DNA from: Beverwykella pulmonaria
Taxonomy: Eukaryota; Ascomycota; Dothideomycetes; Pleosporales; Melanommataceae
Assembly (NCBI GenBank): GCA_001599595.1
Contig: BCHH01000008.1
Span: 2,532,650-2,596,649, forward strand
DNA: 64,000 bases
Direction of reading: 5' to 3'
Shown here: piece by piece, positions 22,246 through 32,643 of the stretch
Layout: each line of letters opens with the position of its first letter
Numbering within the stretch: the first letter of the stretch is position 1
Position numbers and translations under genes: made by a program
Notes under the pieces: generated by a model
Database searches by the model: none
Seen by the model: the letters and a program-made list of their open reading frames with translations, nothing else
Told to the model about the DNA's origin: nothing

Positions 22246-22429
22246 GATTCGACGTGTGAATTGCACTTGCATTTATAAGAACTAGGGCATTTCGGTTGCA
22301 TTGTTGCATAGCAAGTTTAAGATACCTCGGAGACATTAAATATTAATGTGCAATTTCTTCTTTTGTTAGCATAGATCTTAATCATTTAATATAAGGACCA
22401 GTCTGGCGGTATGACAAGACTTAAGAGAT

Positions 22430-22896
22430 GAGGTGAACTCTTCCTCCTCTCAAACGGCGGCTTCCCAATCAACAAGTCGTACGTCAAATACCCAAGCTGC
22501 ACTGATCAAACACCTTGGTGTAGAATTCTTCCTTCTTTTCCTGGCTTGACGATCATCATACCGCAAACAGTAGACCACAAGCCTGACACAGAATGCAATG
22601 AGTATCCAAATTCCATGAGCTTGATGTCGTTGTACAGACTGAGAAGGATGTTTTAAGACTTGATATCCCTGTGCATCACATTCTTGACGTGCCTATTTCG
22701 AAGCGGTTCCGGTATCTGCGCGGCAACGCGCTCGTCGAAGCAGCCTTTAGGCTCTTTCTTCGGGCGCTCAAATAAGTTGCCACTAGGAGCGTATTCGACA
22801 ATAAGGAAGACGTGTATCACATTGTGGAACCAGGACAGGAAGCGGAGGACGGGGGTGAGCGAGGTTCTGGTGTACTTCCAGCTCCCGCCAGATGAG
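22430..22896 (-). pseudogene. Aurora-like protein kinase relic, C-terminal half
   Basis: Minus-strand fragments read as a serine/threonine kinase catalytic domain: RELEVHQNLAHP, then (after a frameshift) VLRFLSWFHN, FLIVEYAPSGNLFE, VMHRDIKS, a stop codon, NILLSLYNDIKLMEFGYSLH, TVCG and finally LTYDLLIGKPPFE. The order and wording (FGYSxHSxSG, TVCG, GKPPFE) fit the Aurora/Ipl1 group. Damage includes at least two frameshifts, in-frame stops and DFG changed to EFG. Sequence after KPPFE is lost. The N-terminal half is found 2 kb away at 24909-25330, beyond an inserted segment with inverted arms. Confidence 0.75.
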
Positions 22897-23031
22897 GACT
22901 TCAAAGTAGTAGACTTTTATCCACATCTAGATATCTGTGCTATACTGTTTGGGGTGTATGCCAAGGGTCCTCCTCTACCTCTCCAGCGCTGCTTCTAGTA
23001 AAATTACCAATCTTGTCGTCGCCTTCGCGCC
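22897..23031 (+). repeat. Left arm of the 135-bp inverted repeat
   Basis: About 95% identical to the reverse complement of 24774-24908; the similarity starts abruptly at the kinase-relic junction. Confidence 0.85.
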
Positions 23032-23376
23032 CAACGTCGCCACGTCGATGGGTATCTTCCCTCCACTGGCCCTGGGCTTCCGTTCACAATACTCTGCGTG
23101 CTTGACGCTGATCACTAAAGCTGCGAAACAGAATATTTAAGCGTGGCAAATGCAAGAGCTCATATCTACATTTGCTCAACCTGACATATACTGGTTCTCT
23201 ATGTTGGGCCAGCTCGATAGGTGGACCCCGCTAGCGCCAGCCCTGACCCAGTCTACCCAACTCCTCTGCTGCCTCTTCAGGTAACGCGGTAACTCACACA
23301 AGGCCAATCGTAACCTTGTCTCACTCTTCTCCCTCCACGTTAACGAGCAAGTGCGACTTCAACTCCGGATCGAGAT

Positions 23377-24527
23377 ATGGAGCAAGCGACATTAACCAAG
23401 CACGGCGGAGAGCCAAACCTTCTTGAAACCACAGGACTCTGCCTGCTCTCTCTCGATGGCGGCGGTGTGCGGGGGCTCTCGACGCTCTACATCTTGAAAG
23501 GCCTCATGGACCGACTGAGCCATGAGCGACAGAAGAACCCTCCAATGAAACCATGCGAAGTGTTCGATCTCATTGGCGGCACTAGCACAGGAGGGTACAT
23601 AGCCCTATAGTGATGCTGGCGCCACTAACGTTAGCAGACTGATCGCAATCATGCTCGGCCGCCTTAAGATGGACGTTGACGAGTGCATCGCGGCCTACAC
23701 CAAACTCATGAAAACCGTCTTCGAAACGAAGAGCAGCTGGTTACCAGCTAGCTGGACTGGCAAAATTAAGTCACGATTTGATGCCGCGAAGCTTGAGAGT
23801 GCAGTGAAAGAGTTAGTTACTAGTCACGGAGCTACAGAGACTGATCTCTTCTATGATGGAGTGGAGCGCAGCTGTCGGGTGTAAGTATCCCTACGTAAAA
23901 CAGTAATAAAGCTAATGATACAGCTTTGTCTGCACAATCGCACACGAGACAAAGGATATCGTACGTCTAAGGAGCTACAACTCTAGTGAGCTTCCTATTC
24001 GTGCTACGATCGTGCAAGTGGCACTCGCAACGTCGGCTGCGACTACCTTCTTCGATCCCGTCACCATCGGAGTGCGCAAGTTTGCTGGTGGCAGGTTGGG
24101 GGCTAATAATCCAGTGGACGAAGTGGAAGGTGAAGCGTCGGATATCTGGTGCTCTGAAACAGGAAACCTGAAGCCTCTCGTGAAGTGCTTTGTGTCTATT
24201 GGAACTGGAAACCCGGGAAAGAAGGCGATTGAGGATAATATGCTGAAGTTCCTTTCTAGTACGCCTGTCGACCTTGCCACGCAGACGGAGAATACAGAGA
24301 AGAGGTTCATAGCCAGATGGCGCCAGCATTTTGACGAGAAGCGGTACTTTTGGTTTAATGTCGACCAAGGGCTGCAGGATGTGGGCTTGGCAGAATATCA
24401 AGAGCGAGGGGCGATCGAGGCGGCAACGGATGGGTATCTCAATCACCAAGGGCAGAAGTTCCGGGTACGAGACTGTGTTCAGAACTTGAAGCTTAAGCAG
24501 AGTGTGTACATCCCCAACTTTGCGTAG
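23377..24527 (+). CDS. Patatin-like phospholipase-family protein, probably catalytically impaired
   Basis: Exons 23377-23594, 23638-23880 and 23924-24527 (donors GTACAT and GTAAGT, acceptors GCAG and ACAG) encode 354 residues. The fold is clear: SLDGGGVRGL (oxyanion hole), IGGTSTGGLIAIMLGRL (GxSxG with nucleophile Ser, rebuilt across intron 1), and LGANNPVDEV. In active relatives the last block is preceded by the catalytic Asp in a DG[GA] motif; here the segment reads KFAGGRLGANNP, so the Asp position is Gly. The protein is the stand-alone patatin domain; many fungal relatives continue into NACHT or repeat domains as STAND-type immune-like receptors. It sits between inverted arms inside a kinase relic. 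Confidence 0.8.
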
Positions 24528-24773
24528 ATAAGTAGTAAAACGCCTGGCTGATCCATGACAGGCATAGGATGGGAAAGTACCGATCGACATGGCGACGTTA
24601 CATGAATCATCCTTAAATACCCGCCACAGGGCCGATAAGGACTTATCAGCGTGCTAGTCAGGCTACAAGGTACCGATACTGCATTATTATAACTCTAAGG
24701 GTGATGAGGGCCTAGTATTAGAGCTGTGGTGGAGGAGTCGTGCTACGCAATTAAAAAAGGCCGCCATTTCTAA

Positions 24774-24908
24774 GGCGCGAAGGCGACGACAAGATTGGTA
24801 ATTTTATTAGAAGCGGTGCTGGAGAGGTAGAGGAAGACCCCTGGCACACACCCCAAACAGTATAGCACAGATATCTAGATGTGGAGAAAAGTCTACTACT
24901 TTGAAGTC
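24774..24908 (-). repeat. Right arm of the 135-bp inverted repeat
   Basis: Reverse-complement partner of 22897-23031. Its outer edge abuts the N-terminal half of the kinase relic. Confidence 0.85.
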
Positions 24909-25330
24909 TAGATACCTGTAAATTTCTCGCTACAAAGTACTTCTCGTTATGTGGTGAGGGATATTACTCTTCTTCGTCTGCTGCTATCTAGGCTTTGTAG
25001 AATATCTTCAAAACGCAGATATAATTGCTCATGCGGTAGCGCGCGAGATAGATGTGCCCGGGTCTGTCGCGCCCGAACTGGGCGTCACATTCGACGAGGT
25101 TGATGTGGAGATCCGATAGTATTGGGGAATGGGAATAGTCGATGTCCGACTCTGCATCATCTTCAGCATCTTCAGTTGCGCTAGCTGGATTGAGAGGGGA
25201 TTAGTCTTCGGCGACTTATTTCAGGCTCTCACGAGTGCTGAAGGCTTGTTTCGCGTTGGTGGTAGACTTTATGACCTTCGACTGGCTTTAGGATTTTTAT
25301 ACTCGGAGCTTCGCCTCAGTGCTTGTGAGT
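24909..25330 (-). pseudogene. Aurora-like protein kinase relic, N-terminal half
   Basis: On the minus strand, an acidic disordered stretch (EDDAESDIDYSHSPILSDLH) leads into a degraded glycine loop and beta-3 strand, GRDRPGHIYLARYRMSNYIC then VLKIFYK, which aligns in order with the Aurora-type GKGKFGRVYLAR...CALKVL core including the ATP-anchoring Lys. The glycine loop has lost two of its glycines, and stops follow shortly after. The continuation of the same domain is at 22430-22896. Limits are approximate. Confidence 0.65.
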
Positions 25331-25849
25331 TGTGATAGACTCAGCATATAGATGAGTCAAATTCTCCATACTCATAAACTTTACTGTTGGCTTGAGACTT
25401 TCCACAATGCCTTAAACGTCATTGGGCTTCACAGAAACAACTGTTGCAGCTAGCGTTGCTAGATTTGCTGGAGCCATGAATAGAATTGCTTGATTTGCTG
25501 GAGCCATGAATAGAATTGCTTGATGTATCGGGGGGTTGCGGTGAACAGAGGTGGGAGAGTATCTAATAGCTGTTAGTTTGCGTAAAGCGAAGGACAAGTC
25601 GCTCACATAGCAGCCGTAGCTGTGGCAACGAGAGAGGCTATGATGAAAGGCACGATATAGAATCGTCTATGTACGGACGGCGCTGGTGTCATGGTAAAAG
25701 TTCCCTGCTAAGCCGTGCTTACATATGCTGTAGATAGCTGCTTTGGGCATGGTGAAAGATGGACGATGAAAGGCGGACCTAAAAGCACTTCCACGGAGGA
25801 GCAGTTTCTTTTCGGTTGACCTGGTGCTCTGCGAAGATGCAACAGACAG
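25331..25849. other. Intergenic with a short tandem duplication
   Basis: Positions 25462-25491 and 25492-25521 are a perfect 30-bp tandem duplication. A 64-residue minus ORF across it repeats QAILFMAPAN twice but has no other gene-like property. Confidence 0.5.
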
Positions 25850-26638
25850 TTATCCTTCATTTGAATTTAGTAGCCCAAGCCTACTCTCGATGACTTTCAC
25901 AATCTCCCTCCAATCCTTCATAGCACCACCCCCAACATCCCCACAAGCCAACTCCTTCTCCATCGGTTGCAACACCTCAAACCAACCACCATTCCTCACA
26001 CCCCACTCCTCATCCAGCACTTTAACCTGCTTTCTCGTAATCGGCTGCTTCCACATTGCCGTATTCATCGATGGCGCGACAAGTATCCTCTTCGCCCTAA
26101 TTGTTCTCTCCGCTCCGTTCTCTCGCGGATGGTCCAGACCAAGGATACCTCTTATAGGATCCAACTCGCCGGTCGTATCCCAAGCCCGGATAACCGACAG
26201 AAGTAGGTTGTCGGACCAGCCTTGTGTGATTTTAGCGAGGGCATTTGCGCTCAGAGGAGCCACGACCATCATGTGTGCCCAGCGTCGCAATTCGATGTGC
26301 AGAATCTTGTTGCCGCGCACCCAGGGCTCCCTCCATTCGTCTTCATCAAGATATATCCCGTCTACATTTGGAATGGCCCCTATTTCTTCGAGAGACGGCT
26401 GTTCGGAGCTCTGGCCCTGTAGGAAGTTGGTCGCGAAGGATGTGAAGATAAGTCGTATGGAGATGCTTGGGTGTTTGCTCAACGCCTTTATGATGTTGGG
26501 GATCTTGATGGTTGCGACAGAGCCCGTGGCGCATAGGAGGAGGTGGATTTTGTCATCGTGGAGCGGGAGTTCGGAGGGATCTTGATGTCGCAAAGGCTTA
26601 AGATTCAGAGGCCTGAGATCTTGAATGACAGCTGACAT
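25850..26638 (-). CDS. coaC: Phosphopantothenoylcysteine decarboxylase
   Basis: A single exon encodes 262 residues of the HFCD flavoprotein family (fungal Cab3/Hal3 type). It decarboxylates 4'-phosphopantothenoylcysteine to 4'-phosphopantetheine in coenzyme A synthesis. Diagnostic segments are present in order: LLLCATGSVATIK (FMN binding), LHIELRRWAH with the catalytic His, VVAPLSANALAKI, PSMNTAMWKQPIT (substrate recognition) and ELACGDVGGGAM with the active-site Cys. Unlike yeast Hal3/Vhs3/Cab3 it has no long acidic tail, so it should act as a plain cytosolic homotrimeric enzyme with complete active sites. Confidence 0.93.
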   Translation of the reverse strand: MSAVIQDLRPLNLKPLRHQDPSELPLHDDKIHLLLCATGSVATIKIPNIIKALSKHPSISIRLIFTSFATNFLQGQSSEQPSLEEIGAIPNVDGIYLDEDEWREPWVRGNKILHIELRRWAHMMVVAPLSANALAKITQGWSDNLLLSVIRAWDTTGELDPIRGILGLDHPRENGAERTIRAKRILVAPSMNTAMWKQPITRKQVKVLDEEWGVRNGGWFEVLQPMEKELACGDVGGGAMKDWREIVKVIESRLGLLNSNEG

Positions 26639-27104
26639 GCTACTGCTGCTGCTGTTAATGTAATCATGCGCACTATTAATATTATGGCGGAAAAATCGAG
26701 GACGATGTAAATGTTTGTGGTGCAGGTTCGGAACTTAACTCGGGCCGCTTTACACACACGTGACTCGCCACCAGATCCATGCAGATACTTTTCTCAGAAA
26801 TTGTCTTGTAGGAAGCTCACTGTGAGCTTTAATTGCTGAATGAGCACCGTGTCAGATGATTTCTGGAGCACTTACGCACATAATTTTTTGAGCAATGATG
26901 GCTATGAAACTATGCAAACAGGTGTTCATAAATAATGTGCGGGTATCTCAAGACTGAATCCAAAACCATGCACATGCTCTACGCCATTCAAGACTGCCAA
27001 AGGCAGTTAATTTACGACTTATCTCTTCCGTAAAATCAAACATATATACCAGTCTCTAACATTTTGATCCCCATCCAACCGTTTCATATCCACCTTAAAA
27101 GGCA
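26639..27104. other. Intergenic between two minus-strand genes
   Basis: This should hold the promoter of the decarboxylase and the 3' UTR of the Chk1 gene. Nothing else is seen. Confidence 0.5.
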
Positions 27105-28847
27105 TTAACTTGGCCTCAAAACCACATCCCCAACACATATGACCACATTCTTGAAGAACCGCCTCCACTCTAGGGGGTCTCCACTAGCCTTGACGAACCG
27201 AATCTCGCTCATAGTTTCGTACCCCATATTGGCTCGCTCGACGACGATATGTCCATTCAAACCCTGCCGACGACCATCTGCCATCTTGACCCTCACGCTG
27301 GCCATACCCTCCGACTCCCACTTCGATATATCGTTTTCAGAAAACGGAGGTACGGGGACACCGAGACGATGTAGGGCTTCGACGAGGAGAGGCACCAAAA
27401 GGCTAATAGAGTGAGGAGATAAGAACCGAGCAAGTGAATAGTTGGGTAGCACGTCTTTAAACTTCCGAGCTGCTTGAGTGAGGGTAAGTGGGATCGACGG
27501 ATTGGGTGTGAATTGCGCCAAGCTGGGGTCTTGGGATAGTAGATCTTGTGTACTTGATGGGAACTGTGATAGAGAAGGCGCCTGTGTGCTGAACTGACTC
27601 TGGTACAGGTTGTTGGAGACAGGCTGTGACGCAGAGATACCATCGTGAGAACTAAGACGAGGAGGACGTTCCCAGTCGAACGGTGTGTCGGTTGTCGGCG
27701 TCTCGGGCTGGGTCGAGGATATGAAGTTGATATTAGAGGGGTTCGCGCTGGAGCGGCGTGGTGCTGAGTCAATATCCATAGCATCTGGATCTTGAGACTG
27801 AGATGCTCCACCCTGAGAGGGAGTCGGGCCCTGGGAGAAATCTATTCTCAGCTGCGAAAGCATCTGTGTGGCCATTCCCACAGGGTTTGCGTTCCGTCCT
27901 GAGGCTGACAGATAGGGATTCTTCCTCGTAAACCACGGATGTGTCCGAATTTCATCGAGAGTGAAGCGCTGGGTCGGATCGAGCTTCAACATACCACGCA
28001 GGAGCGAGAGGATCTCTAAAGGAATGTCCTGCCAGAGTTCATCGGTCGTGTGCCCACCTGTTTCGGAATATTCTCTAAATTCGGCGCTGTTATGTGTTGG
28101 TTCGTCCCATGGTGTGTTGCCGACAAGAAGAACAAATAAGACCACACCGCAGCTCCAGATGTCGCAGATGTTCGCTTCGTAGCCTTGATCCAGTATATCC
28201 GAGCGTCTGCTCCTCCTCCCACTGACGATTTCCGGGGCAATGTATGGCGGGGATCCGCAAACGGTGTTGCACAATCGCGCCTTGCCGTCCTTCTTGAACA
28301 GGGCGGCCAGACCGAAATCGGCCAACTTTAAGTCTCCCTCATCACTCAACAGGACGTTCTCTGGCTTGATATCTCGGTGCGCGATGCCCTTCGAGTGCAT
28401 GTAGCTCACTGCGCTGATGAGTTGGGTGAAGTAAAAGTGCGCGACATCCTCCGATACACCCTCATCTGCCTCAATCTTGTCGAACAAATCACCACCATCG
28501 GCCAGCTCCATGGCAATCCAGGTCCAGAGGACATCCTCTCCGGCTCCCAGGCATTGTATGATATTCTGGTGTTTTCCTAGATGCGAATGCAGTGTAATTT
28601 CCATCTTGAGCATCTTCGGGGTGAGCTTGCCCTGGCGAAACGCATGTTCCTTGTTGATGAACTTTATAGCGATGACCGGCCTCGCGGTCGTCAGTGGGAT
28701 TGCCTTGCGAACTCTGAGTAAACTTGTCAGCTCATGGTAGAAGTCGGTGCAGAACGCGCGCAATACGTACGAGGCATAGGCGCCCATGCCAATGGTCTTG
28801 CTGATGACCCGAAACGGTAGGTTTGTTGGCAGCGGCGCAGCTTGGCT
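27105..28847 (-). CDS. chk1: DNA-damage checkpoint kinase Chk1
   Basis: The main exon is 27105-28713. A 57-nt intron (28714-28770, GTACGT...CTCAG) precedes it and an upstream exon (28771 to ~28847) supplies APLPTNLPFRVISKTIGMGAYA, so the Gly-rich loop IGMGAYASVRKA is rebuilt across the junction. The kinase core has AIKFINKEH (ATP Lys), HRDIKPENVLL, DFGLAALF, VCGSPPYIAPEIVSG and DIWSCGVVLFVLL. A Ser/Gln-rich linker with several SQ sites follows (ATR/Mec1-type phosphorylation sites in this family), then a C-terminal KA1-like regulatory domain (~430-560). The initiator codon is not settled: ATG 28894 would need a 32-nt intron, too short to be normal, so an earlier exon may exist. Confidence 0.88.
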   Translation of the reverse strand, partial: SQAAPLPTNLPFRVISKTIGMGAYASYVLRAFCTDFYHELTSLLRVRKAIPLTTARPVIAIKFINKEHAFRQGKLTPKMLKMEITLHSHLGKHQNIIQCLGAGEDVLWTWIAMELADGGDLFDKIEADEGVSEDVAHFYFTQLISAVSYMHSKGIAHRDIKPENVLLSDEGDLKLADFGLAALFKKDGKARLCNTVCGSPPYIAPEIVSGRRSRRSDILDQGYEANICDIWSCGVVLFVLLVGNTPWDEPTHNSAEFREYSETGGHTTDELWQDIPLEILSLLRGMLKLDPTQRFTLDEIRTHPWFTRKNPYLSASGRNANPVGMATQMLSQLRIDFSQGPTPSQGGASQSQDPDAMDIDSAPRRSSANPSNINFISSTQPETPTTDTPFDWERPPRLSSHDGISASQPVSNNLYQSQFSTQAPSLSQFPSSTQDLLSQDPSLAQFTPNPSIPLTLTQAARKFKDVLPNYSLARFLSPHSISLLVPLLVEALHRLGVPVPPFSENDISKWESEGMASVRVKMADGRRQGLNGHIVVERANMGYETMSEIRFVKASGDPLEWRRFFKNVVICVGDVVLRPS

Positions 28848-28894
28848 CTACTACAGTTATTAGTCCACTTTGATCATACATGCAGCGGAAACAT

Positions 28895-31363
28895 TCCGCC
28901 CCCACTAGAGAACGAAGTACTTCTTATCGCGGCATGGTGGGAGATGTTTGCCAACGGAATGCGCGGGGAAATATGGAGACGTAGAACAGCACTTGCATTT
29001 GGGGGAGCTGGACCCGACATGTTTGACTATGTTATTATACACAAGAACAAGAAGTGGAGAAGCGTTTTCTAGCGTGGGCGTGCTTTGGGAAGCTGCGTTG
29101 TTAATAAGTTGAGTGGTTGCCTGGCTCCGTGTCGTTAGAACAAAGTTCTTGGTTCGCGTCTTCTCCAAAGTGGAGCCGGGGACACGCGACTCGCTAAACC
29201 CGAAGTCACATGTCCACCTGGGTGTTCTGAATATTTTGTTGCTCCCACCCTTTTCGCTTAATTCATTACCCCTCCATTTGTGTACCTCGACGCTGCATGT
29301 AACGCGCGCCCTCCAATGGTTGCACCACACTAACATATATCCTCCTCACGTCATTCTCGGATCCTCAGACTACGGCTAGCAGTTGCAACGTTTCACTCTT
29401 CGGCGACTTCGTGTTGGCTTGTGGATACGTCCCCCTATACGGGCCGTGCAGTTGCCAGCCGATGTTATTTGTTACGGTCTGATTTCATCGAGCCGAACAG
29501 ATATTTCAGCTTTTGGAGGTTGTGTCAGACTGGGAAAAATGACACACTTCTCTAGCTAGGAGGCAAGCAGCACAAACTTCACACTTGTCACCTGGAGCTC
29601 TTTGCATTTCGGAAGGACGGGTTTCCTCGGTTACCAATTCTATGGAAACTAGAATACCGTCTTACTAGTCGCGTCAATGTACTGTATGTTCTCACTCCCG
29701 GGGAGAGGCCTATCAAGGAAATCTTTACAAGGGCGCAAAGGTATTGTTGGCAAATATAGAAGCGTTTTGTTAGGCGAAGTTAGTTTTTTCATTCTCTCTG
29801 GCTGTATCTGTAAACTACCATTCTCCTCGGATGCGGGAACATGCAGTACCCGCTCCACGGCTCATCCGGAGAAGAAGAGAAGGCGTGTCGCAGCTTTGGG
29901 TTTGTGCTGATATCTCCATCTGTGTTCCAGGTTTCGAATTGACTGAAGGAGCACTACAACGTTCGAGAAGCTGACAAGAACACAGCACGGGCTACCCAGA
30001 CCAAGTTGTAGCCAACAACATTTGCCCAACCTGTATTGTATCCTTTCACACGAGACTGTGACCACTGATTATTGATCGATTCCTCTTCGCTGCCATCCGC
30101 ACCAAAAGCTTCAAGCAACAGGAGTCACAATCGTTCGTAACATACAAACTGAAATCTATTTGGCTCTCCTTGCGCCCCATAGGGGACCTCGTTTCGCTCT
30201 GCTGATACGGAGATATCAGCTTACCTGCTTCTTTTATTGGATGCGTGCTCCTCAAAGATCGAGCAGCTGCACAGCTCACTCAAGTCCGATTGAGGCACAG
30301 CATGCTGCAGTGAGACGACTATCAACCTGGAATTTGCAAAGCATTTAAATCGCGCTTGTCTACGGGCCGTTGCGGGCAACCTATCATCTTCTCCACGAAT
30401 CTCATGATTTGAGATTGCGCTCGCGTGGCACGGGTGACGCCGAGTCAGCCGTTAAAATCCTCCCGGAGGATCACGGAATGCCGGATGGGGATTGGCTCTT
30501 GAGTGCGACTTCCTCCCGCTTTTATCTTGTCACTTGCATGTGCTGCAAACTTTATCAGCATACTTGCTGGTCTGTGCACAGGGATATTCACAGCGTATGG
30601 TATGTTGTTTCTCTGTGCCTCTTTCGTACGACGCTTCAGAGTTGATTGTATTCCTTTCTCGTGGTTCCTAGGATCCCGTCTTCTGCTTCTCGCGTGGTCA
30701 ATTCTTGAGTCTGACGGACTGAAGATGTCTCCAAAAGATGGCGGACAACAAGCAGAAGTCAAGTTTTGCGGTTCGTGGACGGATGACGCTCCGTAAGGGA
30801 CCCAGCCAGTAAGAAAGAGAGAGTACTGCCAGGTCTGCTGACACTGCTTACCTTCAAGCAACTCTAGTCACATCTCTTCGCGATCTTACTCGCCCTTTGA
30901 TGTGTCCACAACATCGGGCCAAATAGCCGGAAGGAGACTGCGCCGCTGCCACTACTCTCGGGAGGCAAAGTTAGGAAATCCTCTGGCGCACACTGACAAT
31001 GATAACGAGCGAATGAAGCAGTGCCTACCTCACATCGAGATTTTTCTAGGGCTTCAATGCTAGTGCATGAGGCAGGAGAAGCACCTGAAACAATTATATG
31101 ATCAGTTCTCTTATTACATTAGTGGCCGCCTTGTGCCTCAGAAGTACTCATGGTACGCCCGACCTGAATCCTCTGCCAGCAGCACAGACCTACAGTTTTC
31201 CTTGCTTGTCGAGTGGAGACTTATTATCATCGGGCCTTCTACCCCAGACGTTCACTGCCATTTTGATTGACCTAATCTGTCCTGTCACTCCTCAGCCACC
31301 TTTCTTCGGTCCTTCTAGCGCAGTGATTTGCATACCTACACACCTGGCTGGACTTAGTGTATA
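28895..31363. other. Gene-poor gap of about 2.5 kb
   Basis: ORFs up to 143 codons exist on both strands but none has a domain, signal peptide, splice pattern or compositional bias of a gene. The part next to 28847 must contain the Chk1 promoter and perhaps its first exon; the part near 31300 the promoter of the receptor-like gene. I see no tRNA-like element. Confidence 0.5.
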
Positions 31364-32643
31364 ATGAGCGAAGACAATGGTCCGAAGACTGTCGTGGCCC
31401 TGTGGGTCATGGTGGGGGTTTCGTTCCTGTTTATGGGCTTGAGGTATTGGTGCAAGGCGGTGTATGGTCGACGGCTCGGGGTCGACGACGGACTGTTGTG
31501 TGTGTCGTGGGTACGTCAAGTCGCAGGCTTCTCCGTTCCGTGGCCTACTAAGTACACAACAAGAGCGAACTCTGACGTTCGTCCCCAGCTCTTCACAATA
31601 ATCTATGCCGCATTAATAACAGTGTCCGTCCGTTACGGCATGGGAAAGCACAGCGTCAACGTCCTCCCTGAGAACGAAAGCCCAATGTACAAATACCTAT
31701 TCATCGGAGAATTCTTCAGTCTCATCTCTATTCCGACATCTAAGACGTCGTTTGCGGTGACCCTTCTTCGACTATCGACCCGCCAATGGCAGAAATGGTT
31801 GCTCTGGTTCATCATAGCGACAATGAACATGGCTATGTGGATCTGTGCGATACTGTTGTTCTTGCAGTGTACGCCAATAGAGATGAACTGGAATAAGAAC
31901 GTGGACGGGACGTGTTGGAAGTCGAGTGTACAGGACAACTTTGCGATCTTTGCTGGAGGTGAGTTGTTTACAGTTACTACCCTTTGTTATCTTCATTTCG
32001 TAGCTGTCGAAACGGACTAATATTCGTGGATAGCGTACTCGGCTTTCCTGGATTTCGTCCTCGCCACCCTTCCATGGATCATGATATGGAGACTTCAGAT
32101 GAACACAAAGGAGAAGCTCGGCGTGATCATTGCAATGAGCTTCGGCTTCCTGTAAGCAACATATCCATACTTTACTAACCAGATTTCCACTAACAAGTCC
32201 CTGTCAGTGCCGGTATCGTTGCAGCAGTAAAGACAAGTGTCCTTCCTGGCGCAGGACACTTCACCGATATGAGTTTTCAGATAGTCGACCTTCTCATCTG
32301 GTCCGACGCTGAAACTGCCGTTACGATCCTTGCAGCATCCATTCCATTCTTTCGAGTTCTCATACGCAACGTCACAACGAAGGGCGGGATCAGCGATCCG
32401 TATCGGCAAAGCTACCGGCTTGAGTCGGGGGACAATATGAAGAAGTCATCACGGAGGAGCAGGCATTTAGCTATTTCGGGAGGAGCTGGGAGAGATGAGG
32501 AAATGAGTGATTCTAACAGTCTGGGTGAGATTCTGCCGATTCAGGGGGGCCAGATTGTGAAGAGGAATGACGTAACGGTGGAATATAGTCAGGATAAGGA
32601 TTTGGATATAGAGGCCGGATATGTTGATGGAAAAGGGGCTTAA
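31364..32643 (+). CDS. Seven-transmembrane rhodopsin/PTH11-type membrane protein
   Basis: Exons 31364-31510, 31589-31958, 32034-32151 and 32208-32643 encode 356 residues. Seven hydrophobic helices are visible (about 10-28, 50-66, 85-110, 123-146, 175-195, 203-222, 240-262), with an extracellular CxxxxxEMNW...TCW segment after helix 4 and a charged ~90-residue cytoplasmic tail. The arrangement, with LGVDDGLL after helix 1 and AYSAFLDFVLATLPW in helix 5, is that of the large fungal rhodopsin-like domain family that includes PTH11-related receptors. It lacks an N-terminal CFEM domain. Ligand and signalling partner are unknown. Confidence 0.85.

Larger units (their letters stand above)
22897..24908. 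mobile_element. Segment with 135-bp inverted arms carrying a patatin-like gene
   Basis: Positions 22897-23031 and 24774-24908 are inverted copies of each other with about 7 mismatches in 135 bp, six of them transitions. Both outer ends read GACTTCAAAGTAGTAGACTT. A further ~33-bp partial match links 23032-23065 to 24566-24599, so the right arm has ~174 extra bases. The 1.74-kb core holds one complete patatin-like gene. The segment lies exactly between the two halves of an Aurora-like kinase relic. No transposase is visible and no convincing target-site duplication is seen, so it may be a non-autonomous TIR element or a product of inverted duplication. Confidence 0.5.

Noticed and set aside
21442..22272. 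276-codon ORF antisense to the S41 peptidase
   Set aside because: It lies wholly opposite a conserved exon and has no recognisable motif.
25824..26585. 253-codon plus-strand ORF
   Set aside because: It is the mirror of the PPC decarboxylase, which has all family motifs on the minus strand.
30503..30796. 97-codon ORF with hydrophobic N-terminus resembling a small secreted protein
   Set aside because: The hydrophobic stretch is too long and irregular for a signal peptide, and nothing else supports a gene.
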